From CBDBZL01 sp965213545 (lineage in GTDB: Bacteria; Pseudomonadota; Alphaproteobacteria; Sphingomonadales; Sphingomonadaceae): a DNA stretch of 64,000 nucleotides. Positions 37,215-49,580 of this stretch are shown piece after piece. Numbering within the stretch: position 1 is the first letter of the stretch; each line of letters begins with the position of its first letter. The stretch is from contig CBDBZL010000002.1 of NCBI GenBank assembly GCA_965213545.1, positions 1,860,001 through 1,924,000 of the forward strand, read 5' to 3'. A program made the position numbers and the translations under genes. The notes under the pieces are model-generated. The model worked only from the letters and a program-made list of their open reading frames with translations, searched no databases and was not told the origin of the DNA.

Positions 37215-37464
37215 TTCGCATCCTTCCGCCCGAGCACGTCGGCGGCATCCGCGTGCCGATCCGTCATGCTCCTCGTGACCCCTCGTCTAGCAAAGTGGTT
37301 AAGGTTCGACAAAGCGGACACAAGGGCGTGTCGACAGGGGCTGGGCGATAAGCGAACCCATCGCGCGCCCTTCAAAGCCGCCGGCCGCTGCCTATCTTAC
37401 GGCCCGGCAGACGAAGGCAACGCGCCATCGTCACGGTGATCCGACACAAAAATGCAAAAAGTCG

Positions 37465-37493
37465 TTGACCATGACGCGCACCGCCCATATATG
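37465..37493 (+). promoter_or_regulatory. Candidate rRNA operon promoter
   Basis: TTGACC (37465-37470), a 17-base spacer and TATATG (37488-37493) form a near-consensus sigma-70-type promoter about 380 bases before the 16S gene. The rest of the 37215-37869 stretch has no gene; it contains this promoter, the leader and a boxA-like sequence. Confidence 0.7.
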
Positions 37494-37620
37494 GCCTTCA
37501 CCGACGCGGCGCTGAGGGCTTAAACGTTCTCGTTCGCATTGGTCGCCAACACAGATCGGACAGAACGTCCCCCGGTAACATTATCGGGGAACGAATAACT
37601 GTCCGCCTCTTGCTGTCGGT

Positions 37621-37632
37621 GGCTCTTTGACA
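37621..37632 (+). promoter_or_regulatory. boxA-like antitermination sequence in the rrn leader
   Basis: GGCTCTTTGACA is close to the boxA consensus TGCTCTTTAACA, used by NusB/NusE for rRNA antitermination. A related sequence, CGGCTTTGACATTGT, recurs in the 16S-23S spacer (about 39773-39787). Confidence 0.6.
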
Positions 37633-37869
37633 TTGTCGTTTTAGATGAAGGGACATGTGGGCGACGGCGCCCGGTCCGGGGAGCTCAAGGCTCCGGTAAC
37701 CGGTAACCAACAAGCCGATGCCACATTCTTGCCGGCCTCCACGGCTGGCTTGTGATGATGCATGTCCATTCGTATCCATTACGTTTGACAGTGCACGTAT
37801 CGGCTCCTTGAAGCTCATGCTTGGATGGTCGGCGGGTTTCGGCCCGTGCCATGCAGGTATGTGACACAA

Positions 37870-39364
<1,495 letters not shown>

Positions 39365-39538
39365 CTGCACGAAAGCGCCGGCGCTCGACGTCGGAAGTGC
39401 TTCGTGCATTCCGAAGAACATGCCGTCGTCCTCATGTCCCTTCATCACTGGAAACGCCGCTGGTGGCCTCGTGTCACGGCGGTGCGCCTGAGCTGGCTTT
39501 CGCCGCCCGCGGCCTCTTGGCCGGACCGGGCACGGCGG

Positions 39539-39615
39539 GGGCCGGTAGCTCAGGTGGTTAGAGCGTACGCCTGATAAGCGTAAGGTCGCTGGTTCGAGTC
39601 CAGCTCGGCCCACCA
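39539..39615 (+). tRNA. tRNA-Ile (anticodon GAT)
   Basis: A 77-base tRNA in the 16S-23S spacer. The acceptor GGGCCGG pairs with TCGGCCC, the anticodon loop CTGATAA carries GAT, the T loop is TTCGAGT, and CCA is encoded. The order Ile then Ala in the spacer is standard. Confidence 0.98.
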
Positions 39616-39634
39616 TCGATTGATCGTTTGGTAG

Positions 39635-39710
39635 GGGGCCTTAGCTCAGCTGGGAGAGCACCTGCTTTGCAAGCAGGGGGTCATCGGTTCGATCCCGATA
39701 GGCTCCACCA
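39635..39710 (+). tRNA. tRNA-Ala (anticodon TGC)
   Basis: A 76-base tRNA in the rRNA spacer: acceptor GGGGCCT with AGGCTCC, anticodon loop TTTGCAA containing TGC, T arm CGGTTCGATCCCG, encoded CCA. Confidence 0.98.
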
Positions 39711-39962
39711 GACATTTCCAGGGATGAAGAAACGAGATCCGGTCTTGACCGGTAGTGCGGCCTAGGGCCGTGCGGCTTTGACATTGTGAATGGGTTTTAA
39801 ATCGATGCCGTGGCGGTATCGTAAGCGACGGGCGTTTATGCGTCCGGTGCGAAGCGGTACCATCACAAATCAATCAAATTGATTATCTGGCTGAGATAAT
39901 TTTTCTGCGCCATCATAAGACGATCAAGCGTTATGCAGGCTTGTCGTTGATGGTGTGGATTC

Positions 39963-42776
<2,814 letters not shown>

Positions 42777-42920
42777 AATCTGCACCATCAACGACAGGCC
42801 TGCGAAGGTCTTGTCGGGTGAAGGATTGTCTACAAGCCAGATTGTTGATCCGGTTGCCTTATGGGCGCCGGAACGATGCACTGGTATCGATTTGAAACTC
42901 TTCCTTGTCCGCAGGCTTTA

Positions 42921-43039
42921 TTGCTTGGTGGTCATGGCGCCCGTGTCCCACCCGATCCCATCTCGAACTCGGCCGTGAAACCGGGCTGCGCCGATGGTAC
43001 TAGCGCTCAAGCGCTGGAAGAGTAGGTCGCCGCCAGGCA
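42921..43039 (+). rRNA. 5S ribosomal RNA
   Basis: About 118 bases with the loop-C/D segment CCCGATCCCATCTCGAACTCGG and complementary ends (TGCTTGGTGGTCATGGCG with CGCCGCCAGGCA). It lies 145 bases after the 23S gene. The ends are approximate to one or two bases. Confidence 0.95.
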
Positions 43040-43127
43040 TTGCAGCTTGCGGACAGGGCAAGGGAAAACCCATTCACATTGTCCGGGATTGATCACAGGA
43101 CCGCTTTTCGTCGGGACCGTGTGTTGT

Positions 43128-43204
<77 letters not shown>

Positions 43205-43644
43205 ATCGCCCTCATATCTTCATAGATCTGACGCTTTGCATAAGGACGCTCCTTTAGGGCGCCCAAACTGCCTGGACCTTATCGTCACGACCGTCAGTGG
43301 TTCGCGGCGCTGTTCTCTTCCGCCGCTCGTGCGAACTGACCAGCCGCTCGATAAAAATGGCGAACTTAGCCCTCGCCAACCTGATACGATGATCGGCGCT
43401 ACCCGAGCTACCGCCATGTAGTGATAGGCCTCTTGGAGCCATCTTGCGGGCTCTTAAGAACCGAGCGATACTGCAAATGCATGGTAGCCACGCCGTTTGG
43501 CCTAATCGTCAAAAACATGCGGTTCCGCTGGAGCTTACACCGCTCTTGGATTACCACGAGGAATGGACCCTCGCCGTTCCGACCGTGTACCGCTCGTCGC
43601 TGTCATCGTTCAACCGTTGCCGTTTCGCATTGCGATGGCCGATA
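43205..43644. other. Non-coding region after the rRNA operon
   Basis: No protein-coding or RNA gene can be supported in these 440 bases. GGGCGCCC at 43257-43264, within a short G+C-rich arm, might contribute to a transcription terminator for the rRNA operon but lacks a T-run. The promoter of the Crp/Fnr gene probably lies here. Confidence 0.5.
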
Positions 43645-44451
43645 ATGAGCGCTCCGTTTGCTGGAAAAAGGCCCGGTGACGTGCTGAGCGAAGGATCGGT
43701 CAGACCGCTCGAGCAACGGTTGGCGCAGTATTTGCCGCTCACTTACGCCGAACGTGACGCGTTGCATTGGCTCGAACGGCGCGAGCGGCGCTTTGCAGCC
43801 GGCAGCGTACTGGTACGCGAAGGCGAAGCGGCGGCCGGCCTTCATATCGTTGCCTCGGGATGGCTGCACGGCTCGGTCGAACTCATGGATGGCGGGCGAC
43901 AGATCCTGCGCTTCTATTTCATCGGCGACATCACCACGACCTTCTCGATCGCCTGGCAGACCAGCGCGGCAACCCTCACCGCGGTAAGCGACTGCACGCT
44001 TTATGAATTGCCGCGCGATATGTTCGGTCGCCTGTTTCGCGATCACCCGCGGCTCGGCGCGCTGCTTTATGCGGTCGCGGCATCGGAAGAGGTGGCGATG
44101 GCGGACCGGCTGACCAGCGTTGGTCGCACCGATGGGATGAACCGCATTGCCACGCTGCTGCTCGATATTCGTTCGCGCCTGCGCGTGGCGGACCGGATCG
44201 AAGGCACGGTCTTCGAACTGCCGCTGACCCAACAGGATCTGGGCGATGCGGTCGGCCTGACCAAGGCGCATGTTAACCGCACGCTCAAGGCGCTCGAGGC
44301 GAAGGGTCTTCTCGAACGCGAGGGCCGCATCATCCGGATCACCGATGTCGACGCACTAGCCGCCATGGTCGACTTCAAGGATCGACGCAGTCACGTCGCC
44401 ACCGACTGGTTGCCTCCGCTGGGCGCGCCCGAGCGGCATGGGGTGACATAG
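43645..44451 (+). CDS. Crp/Fnr-family transcription regulator
   Basis: A 268-residue regulator from ATG 43645. A cyclic-nucleotide-binding-type beta barrel (about residues 40-150: FAAGSVLVREGEAAAGLHIVASGWL, DGGRQILRFYFIGDITTTF) is followed by the long dimer helix and a Crp-type winged helix (FELPLTQQDLGDAVGLTKAHVNRTLKALEAKGLLER). The N-terminal cysteine cluster that holds the iron-sulfur centre in true FNR is absent, so direct oxygen sensing by such a cluster is unlikely. It is 150 bases upstream of the inositol-synthase/YcaO operon on the same strand and is its probable regulator. Longer in-frame starts give unlikely N-termini. Confidence 0.88.
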   Translation: MSAPFAGKRPGDVLSEGSVRPLEQRLAQYLPLTYAERDALHWLERRERRFAAGSVLVREGEAAAGLHIVASGWLHGSVELMDGGRQILRFYFIGDITTTFSIAWQTSAATLTAVSDCTLYELPRDMFGRLFRDHPRLGALLYAVAASEEVAMADRLTSVGRTDGMNRIATLLLDIRSRLRVADRIEGTVFELPLTQQDLGDAVGLTKAHVNRTLKALEAKGLLEREGRIIRITDVDALAAMVDFKDRRSHVATDWLPPLGAPERHGVT

Positions 44452-44601
44452 ATCACCGACATTTGGTGGATGCGGACACTTATGTAACCCTGTTTGCGAT
44501 ATATTTCCGCGTACTTGCCATTGTTGGTGAACGCGTGCGCATTCGACGTGGTTTGATCCCGCATGGTCCGCGACATCGGTCGGACCAGGCTGGAGCAGGA
44601 C

Positions 44602-45786
44602 ATGGCAAGCAAGCTTGGGGTAGCGATAATCGGAGCGGGCGGCGCCGTCGCGACCACCGCGATCGCGGGCATCGAGATGATCAAGGCGGGGTCAAACAGC
44701 CTTGCCGGCTTGCCGCTTGCCGATCGCGATATCAATTCGATGGCCGCCTATCGTGACCTTGAATTCGGCGGCTGGGACCTTGCCGAGGGCGACCTTGGCA
44801 CTTGCGCTGAGCAGCATGGTGTCATCGGCGCCGCGGAACTGGCCGATGGTGCGTCCGCATTGCGGGAGATGCATTCATGGCCCGCCGTGGCCAGCCGCGC
44901 ACATTGCGCCAATATCGACGGCGAGAACAAGCTGGCCGACGGTCACCGGGCAGCGGTCCGCCAGATCCGCGCCGATCTCGATCGCTTCCGCGACGAGAAG
45001 GGGCTCGACCGGCTTGTCGTGCTCAACCTGGCTTCGACCGAGGCCTTGCCAAGCACCGCGGCCGACTGCCTGCAATCGATCGAGGCGTTCGAGGAGGGCC
45101 TCGACCGCGACGATACCGCGATCAGTCCGGCAATGCTTTATGCCTATGCGGCGATCGGTTCCGACACGCCCTATGGAAATTTCACCCCCTCGCTCGCCGC
45201 CGACGTCGCGCCGCTCGCGATGCTAGCCGAGCAACGCGGGGTGCCGATTGCAGGCAAGGACGGCAAGACCGGGCAGACATTCCTCAAGACCGTGATTGCC
45301 CCTGCCTTGCGCGAGCGATCGCTGCATGTCGACGGCTGGTTCTCGACCAATATACTGGGGAATTCAGATGGCCTGGCGCTTGATGATCCCGCGTCATTGG
45401 CGTCCAAGCTAGGGACCAAGGGGAGCGTTCTCGACCAGATCCTGGGATACAAGGTCGAGAACCATATCGTCATGATCCACTACTATCCTCCGCGTGGCGA
45501 CGACAAGGAGGCGTGGGACAATATCGACCTGACCGGCTTCCTTGGCCAGAAGATGCAGCTCAAGCTCAATTTCCTGTGCAAGGACTCGATCCTGGCAGCA
45601 CCGCTGGCGATTGAGATCGCACGCTGTCTCGATCTTGCCGCACAACGAGGGCAGGGCGGCGTGCGCGAGGAATTGGGGCTGTTCTTCAAACTGCCGCAGA
45701 CACGCAAAGGGCAAGACCCGGTGCATGGCTTTTCCGAGCAACAGGCGGCGTTCGATCGCTGGTTAGAAACCTCCAGAACCCCATGA
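44602..45786 (+). CDS. Inositol-3-phosphate synthase
   Basis: A 394-residue enzyme converting D-glucose 6-phosphate to 1L-myo-inositol 1-phosphate with catalytic NAD. ATG 44602 has GGAGCAGGA just upstream. The N-terminal Rossmann motif is VAIIGAGGAVATTAIAGIEM; the core blocks VVLNLASTEALP, ALYAYAAIGSDTPYGNFTPSLA, GKDGKTGQTFLKTVIAPAL, STNILGNSDGLAL and KLNFLCKDSILAAPLAIEIARCLDLA are intact, including the catalytic lysines in GKDGKTG. It is the first gene of the tightly packed operon reaching 53848 and would supply its cyclitol phosphate. Inositol is uncommon as a biosynthetic product in Alphaproteobacteria. Confidence 0.93.
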   Translation: MASKLGVAIIGAGGAVATTAIAGIEMIKAGSNSLAGLPLADRDINSMAAYRDLEFGGWDLAEGDLGTCAEQHGVIGAAELADGASALREMHSWPAVASRAHCANIDGENKLADGHRAAVRQIRADLDRFRDEKGLDRLVVLNLASTEALPSTAADCLQSIEAFEEGLDRDDTAISPAMLYAYAAIGSDTPYGNFTPSLAADVAPLAMLAEQRGVPIAGKDGKTGQTFLKTVIAPALRERSLHVDGWFSTNILGNSDGLALDDPASLASKLGTKGSVLDQILGYKVENHIVMIHYYPPRGDDKEAWDNIDLTGFLGQKMQLKLNFLCKDSILAAPLAIEIARCLDLAAQRGQGGVREELGLFFKLPQTRKGQDPVHGFSEQQAAFDRWLETSRTP

Positions 45787-46673
45787 GCAGCATGCGGGCG
45801 GCAATTCCGCTGCTGCGCGAGATCGGCGACCTGAAGCGCATCCACTCGGCCGATCGGCCCGGCTCGATCGCCGAGCGCCTGTTCGCCTCGGGCTGGTCGG
45901 GGCTTGTCGCGGGGATGGACCCAGGCGAGGTGGCCGACCGGGTGTGCGCAGCGGCGCTGGCAGCGTGCCGGTTGGGTGACCTTGACTGGGCGAAGCTTGG
46001 TGAACTGGGGCTCGATAGCAACGGCGTTGCGGTTCTAGAACGGTCGTTCGATGAAGTTGCCGCGCCACTCGAGCCGTCATCGCGTCAGGCCCTTCGCGCG
46101 GCGCTGCCGCTTGGGGCGCCTGATCCGGGACCTGTTCCCGCTTTCGTCAGCCGGCTGGCTCGTCAGCCGCGGGCCGGTGTCACCTGCCCCGGCGCGCCTC
46201 GGATCATGCTCCAACCGGCTGAGAACCATGCCGAGCACAGCCTGGTGGTGGCGGTGTATGGGATGATTGCCGCGGGGGGGGAGGGGGCAGACCGCGCCGA
46301 GGTGTTCCTGGCGGGAATGGCCCATCATCTGCACAGCGCGATCATGCCCGACAGCGGCTATTCGGGCGAGATCTTGCTTGGCGATGCGCTCGAGCCGGTG
46401 ATCGAACGAGCGCGTGCCATGGCGCTGTCCGAACTCGAACCGGAACTGGCGAGCAAGGTTGCCGCCGCGCTACGACCGATCGGCGGTGACAGCACTGCGG
46501 AGGCACGTGCGTTCCATGCCGCGGACGTCATCGACCGGGTAATCGAGATAGAGCAGCATTTGCTCGCGTGCGAAGTGACGATGGCCATGGTGATCGAGAA
46601 CTACGGGCTGGTCCATGATGGGCCGGTCAAGCCGCTGCATGACCGCATCCTGGCCGAAGCGGGTCTTGTATGA
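45783..46673 (+). CDS. HD-domain-like protein of unknown function
   Basis: A 296-residue protein. ATG 45783 overlaps the inositol-synthase stop (ATGA). Residues about 140-290 contain histidines and an aspartate in an HD-hydrolase-like order: NHAEHSLVVAVYGMIAA, EVFLAGMAHHLHSAIMPDSGYSGE and FHAADVIDRVIEIEQHL. The N-terminal 130 residues (REIGDLKRIHSADRPGSIAERLF, then an Ala-rich helical part) match no family I know. A phosphohydrolase role, for instance removing phosphate from inositol phosphate or from a pathway intermediate, is possible but unproven. It is the second gene of the nine-gene operon. Confidence 0.7.
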   Translation: MSSMRAAIPLLREIGDLKRIHSADRPGSIAERLFASGWSGLVAGMDPGEVADRVCAAALAACRLGDLDWAKLGELGLDSNGVAVLERSFDEVAAPLEPSSRQALRAALPLGAPDPGPVPAFVSRLARQPRAGVTCPGAPRIMLQPAENHAEHSLVVAVYGMIAAGGEGADRAEVFLAGMAHHLHSAIMPDSGYSGEILLGDALEPVIERARAMALSELEPELASKVAAALRPIGGDSTAEARAFHAADVIDRVIEIEQHLLACEVTMAMVIENYGLVHDGPVKPLHDRILAEAGLV

Positions 46674-47782
46674 ACCTGCGCTCGCCGCTGACGGGCCGGG
46701 TGCTGGTCGCCGATACGCCGCACTCGCTCGCGGCGCCGGGTGAACGCTGGCCGGTGGTGGACGGGATCGCATATCTGAGGACCGAGCGCGAGAACCTGGT
46801 TGCAGGCGCGCTAGCTCATCTCAATGCTGGCCGTGCCAATGATGCGCTGATCGTGCTGCTAGCCGACCAGGACGCGTGGTGGACCGGGCCAACCGCCAGC
46901 CCCGCCGAACTCGCGCGGCTGGTCGCGCAGCGCGACACGCTCACTTTCCGCGAGGCAATGGCACTGCTGCGGATGGGCCCCGTCGCCGACTATTTCGCCT
47001 ATCGCTGGGTCGATCCCACTTGGCTTGCTGGACTGGCTCTGGTCGAAGCCCATTGGAATTCGCCTTCGACCGCCTTCGAACTGGCCTGTGGCACCGGCCA
47101 CTATTTGCGCGAACTCACTCAGCGCGGTGTCGCGTGTACCGGGGCCGACGTGGTTTTTGCCAAATGCTGGCTGGCGCAAAACTGGATCGCTCCCGGTGCC
47201 CGCTACGTGGTGTTTAATGCCGGCAGCCCATGGCCGGTTGAGCACGAACGGTTCGATCTTGTTGCATGCCACGACGCGTTCTACTTTCTGCCTGATCAAT
47301 CCGATATCGCCCGCCGGTTGCGCCGGCTGTGCACCGATGTCGGGACGTTGGCGATCAGCCATCTGCACAATGCCGATCATGCGGGCGGGGCCAAGGGTCC
47401 AGCACGCCGAGCCAGCGAATGGCAGGTGCTGTTCCCGCAAGCCCGAACCTATGACGAGCGCGCATTGCTCGAGGCGCTGCTCTGCGCTGCCATCCCGGCG
47501 GCAACGGACTGGACGGCCGATCCGGCAATCGAGGCCTGGTCGATAGCCGAGGGCGCGGACAGCGTGCGTGCGGTCTCGGGTGGGCTCGCAATGCCGCTTT
47601 CGGGCGCGCAGCTCAGGCGCAATCCGCTGCTTGCCGAGGACGGCGCGGTCTGCTGGCCATCCGATCGTTGGCGTGACGAATATGCACCGGGGTGCATATG
47701 GGCGCATGATGACGCGGCCCTGGCTTGCGAGCCCGACCCCGTAAGGCTGCGACGCGTGGTCGATCTGCCGGAGCGCTGGTGA
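46670..47782 (+). CDS. SAM-dependent methyltransferase with a Trm112-like N-terminus
   Basis: A 370-residue protein. The N-terminus LRSPLTGRVL...GERWPVVDGIAYLR resembles the Trm112/YcaR-type small domain but has lost its zinc cysteines. Residues about 135-260 form a class I methyltransferase: motif I FELACGTGHYLRELTQRG, acidic motif II TGADVVFAK, and VACHDAFYFLPD as the post-motif. The C-terminal 110 residues are unassigned. ATG 46670 overlaps the previous stop by four bases and its own TGA overlaps the next ATG by one base. It would methylate a pathway product; the acceptor is unknown. Confidence 0.85.
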   Translation: MNLRSPLTGRVLVADTPHSLAAPGERWPVVDGIAYLRTERENLVAGALAHLNAGRANDALIVLLADQDAWWTGPTASPAELARLVAQRDTLTFREAMALLRMGPVADYFAYRWVDPTWLAGLALVEAHWNSPSTAFELACGTGHYLRELTQRGVACTGADVVFAKCWLAQNWIAPGARYVVFNAGSPWPVEHERFDLVACHDAFYFLPDQSDIARRLRRLCTDVGTLAISHLHNADHAGGAKGPARRASEWQVLFPQARTYDERALLEALLCAAIPAATDWTADPAIEAWSIAEGADSVRAVSGGLAMPLSGAQLRRNPLLAEDGAVCWPSDRWRDEYAPGCIWAHDDAALACEPDPVRLRRVVDLPERW

Positions 47783-48774
47783 TGCGCTGGGGGATTGCTG
47801 GGTTCGGCTGGGTGGCGCGCGAGTTCATGGCGCCTGCAATCATCGAGGCGGGCGGTGTGATCAGTGCCGTCGCCGATCCGTCGTCCACTGCCCGGTCGCA
47901 CGCGCCACGTGGGGCAAGGGTTTTTCCTACGCACGAGGCGATGTTGGCGGATGGTGGGATCGACGTGGTCTACGTCGCGACGCCCAATCATGCGCACCAC
48001 GCTCCGGTTGTCGCCGCGGCCGGCGCGCGTCTGGCGGTATTGTGCGAGAAGCCCATCGCCGCGAACCTCGAGGACGCGGAGTCTATTGCTGCGGCCGTAA
48101 GCAAAGCAGGCGTGGTCTATGGCACCGCCTTCGACCAGCGGTATCATCCCGCGCACCGGGCAGCAGCCGACGCTATCGCACATGGCGAGATCGGCCGACC
48201 GCTGGCGATCCGCATCATTTACGCCTGCTGGGTCGATCCCGCGTGGTCACCCGATGGTGGGGCACACGACAATTGGCGGGCCGATCCCGCCAAGGCCGGC
48301 GGCGGAGCGGTGATCGATCTGGCCTTGCACGGGCTCGACCTGGCCCAGCTCCTAATCGGCGAACCCATCGAGACCCTGCATATCGCGCTCCAGCGACGTG
48401 TGCACGACTATCCGGTCGATGATGGCGGAATGCTGACCGGGCGAAGCGCGGATGGCGTGCTGTTCCAGTCGCATGTCGCCTATAATTGTGCCGAGGTGCT
48501 GCCGCGCAGACGGCTTGAGGTGCTGGGCGAGACGGGGATGCTTGTCGCCATTGACACGATGGGCCAGACCGCCGGCGGGCATCTTGCGCGGCGCTGCGGC
48601 AAGAGCGGCCAGGAACACACGATCACCTTCGATCAGACGTCTCCGTTCACCGCGCAGGCTGCAGCCTTCATGGCGGCGGTGCGCGACAAGGCGCATGATT
48701 TTTCGCTTGCCCGCGACCTTGCCTCGATGCGCTTGTTCGATCGCACCTACCAGGAGGCTCGCCAGTGCCTCTGA
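47782..48774 (+). CDS. Gfo/Idh/MocA-family NAD(P)-dependent oxidoreductase
   Basis: A 330-residue enzyme from ATG 47782 (TGATG overlap). The N-terminal Rossmann fold has RWGIAGFGWVAREF (GxGxxA), VYVATPNHAHHAPVV and the CEKPIA motif with the catalytic Lys; the C-terminal half has AGGGAVIDLALHGLDL, where the conserved GG..D...H pattern is found. Relatives oxidise inositol or sugars, or reduce sugar ketones; inositol 2-dehydrogenase belongs to this family. Its location after an inositol-phosphate synthase suggests a cyclitol or glycoside substrate. Confidence 0.92.
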   Translation: MRWGIAGFGWVAREFMAPAIIEAGGVISAVADPSSTARSHAPRGARVFPTHEAMLADGGIDVVYVATPNHAHHAPVVAAAGARLAVLCEKPIAANLEDAESIAAAVSKAGVVYGTAFDQRYHPAHRAAADAIAHGEIGRPLAIRIIYACWVDPAWSPDGGAHDNWRADPAKAGGGAVIDLALHGLDLAQLLIGEPIETLHIALQRRVHDYPVDDGGMLTGRSADGVLFQSHVAYNCAEVLPRRRLEVLGETGMLVAIDTMGQTAGGHLARRCGKSGQEHTITFDQTSPFTAQAAAFMAAVRDKAHDFSLARDLASMRLFDRTYQEARQCL

Positions 48775-49580
48775 ACCATTTCGCCTGTGCCAATTGCGGT
48801 TTCTGGCAGCAGCATTTCGCGCCGCCCGACTGCCCGGTGTGCATCGACGTACGCAATGATCTGCCAGAGGACGGCTGGAACTTCCTGCCCGAAGAGCTGG
48901 TCGCGCGCGACCACGCTGGCGAAGCACGGCCGATCGACGAGGACCTCTGGGCGTTCACCACCACGCCCGCGCTGGGATTGGCGGGGACCGGCTGGCTAAT
49001 CTTGCGCGCGCAAGGCAATATCGCGTTCGAGGCGGCACCCTACTATTCGATGGCATCGTATGACCAGATCGTACAGCTTGGCGGCGTAGCGTCCCTCGCG
49101 GCCAGTCATCCGCATGGCTATGGCGCCTTGTTCCAGTTGCAGCGCGAATATGACCCGCCGGTGCTCGCCATTCACAAGGATGATCTGAAATATACCAAGG
49201 CTTTTCGCGTCACCGCGCCGTATGACGACACGCTCGAGCTCGCGCCGGGGCTGGTGCTCCACCATGTCGGCGGACATTACGCGGGCCAGGCGGTGCTGCA
49301 TGACGAGCCGGGGCGGCGTCTGTTCTGCGGCGACATGTTCAAGATCGATCAGGATGCGAGCGGACGCAGCACGCATGTTTCCAGTCACAAGGCGTTCCAC
49401 AAGGACATTCCGCTTACCCATGCCGAGCTTGCCCGCTACCGCGAGGTGATCGCGCCGCTGGCGTTCGACACGCTGCTGACACCCTTTGAACATGCTCCCG
49501 ACATAGGCCGGGAGGTCGCGCTGGCGGTGCTTGACGACGCCCTTGCAAGACCGCCGCAGGTCAGGCGGTTTACACTATGA
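48765..49580 (+). CDS. Metallo-beta-lactamase-fold protein with an N-terminal zinc ribbon
   Basis: A 271-residue protein beginning at GTG 48765 with CAGGAG upstream, overlapping the preceding gene by ten bases. Residues 8-26 form a rubredoxin-like knuckle pair (CANC and CPVC). The rest resembles the metallo-beta-lactamase fold: IAFEAAPYYS, SHPHGYGAL in the position of the HxHxDH motif, LVLHHVGGHYAGQAVLHD and LFCGDMF. The HxHxDH motif is degenerate (His-Pro-His-Gly-Tyr), so the metal site differs from classical hydrolases. The N-terminal ribbon fused to this fold is unusual. Its role in the pathway is unknown. Confidence 0.8.
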   Translation: MPLNHFACANCGFWQQHFAPPDCPVCIDVRNDLPEDGWNFLPEELVARDHAGEARPIDEDLWAFTTTPALGLAGTGWLILRAQGNIAFEAAPYYSMASYDQIVQLGGVASLAASHPHGYGALFQLQREYDPPVLAIHKDDLKYTKAFRVTAPYDDTLELAPGLVLHHVGGHYAGQAVLHDEPGRRLFCGDMFKIDQDASGRSTHVSSHKAFHKDIPLTHAELARYREVIAPLAFDTLLTPFEHAPDIGREVALAVLDDALARPPQVRRFTL

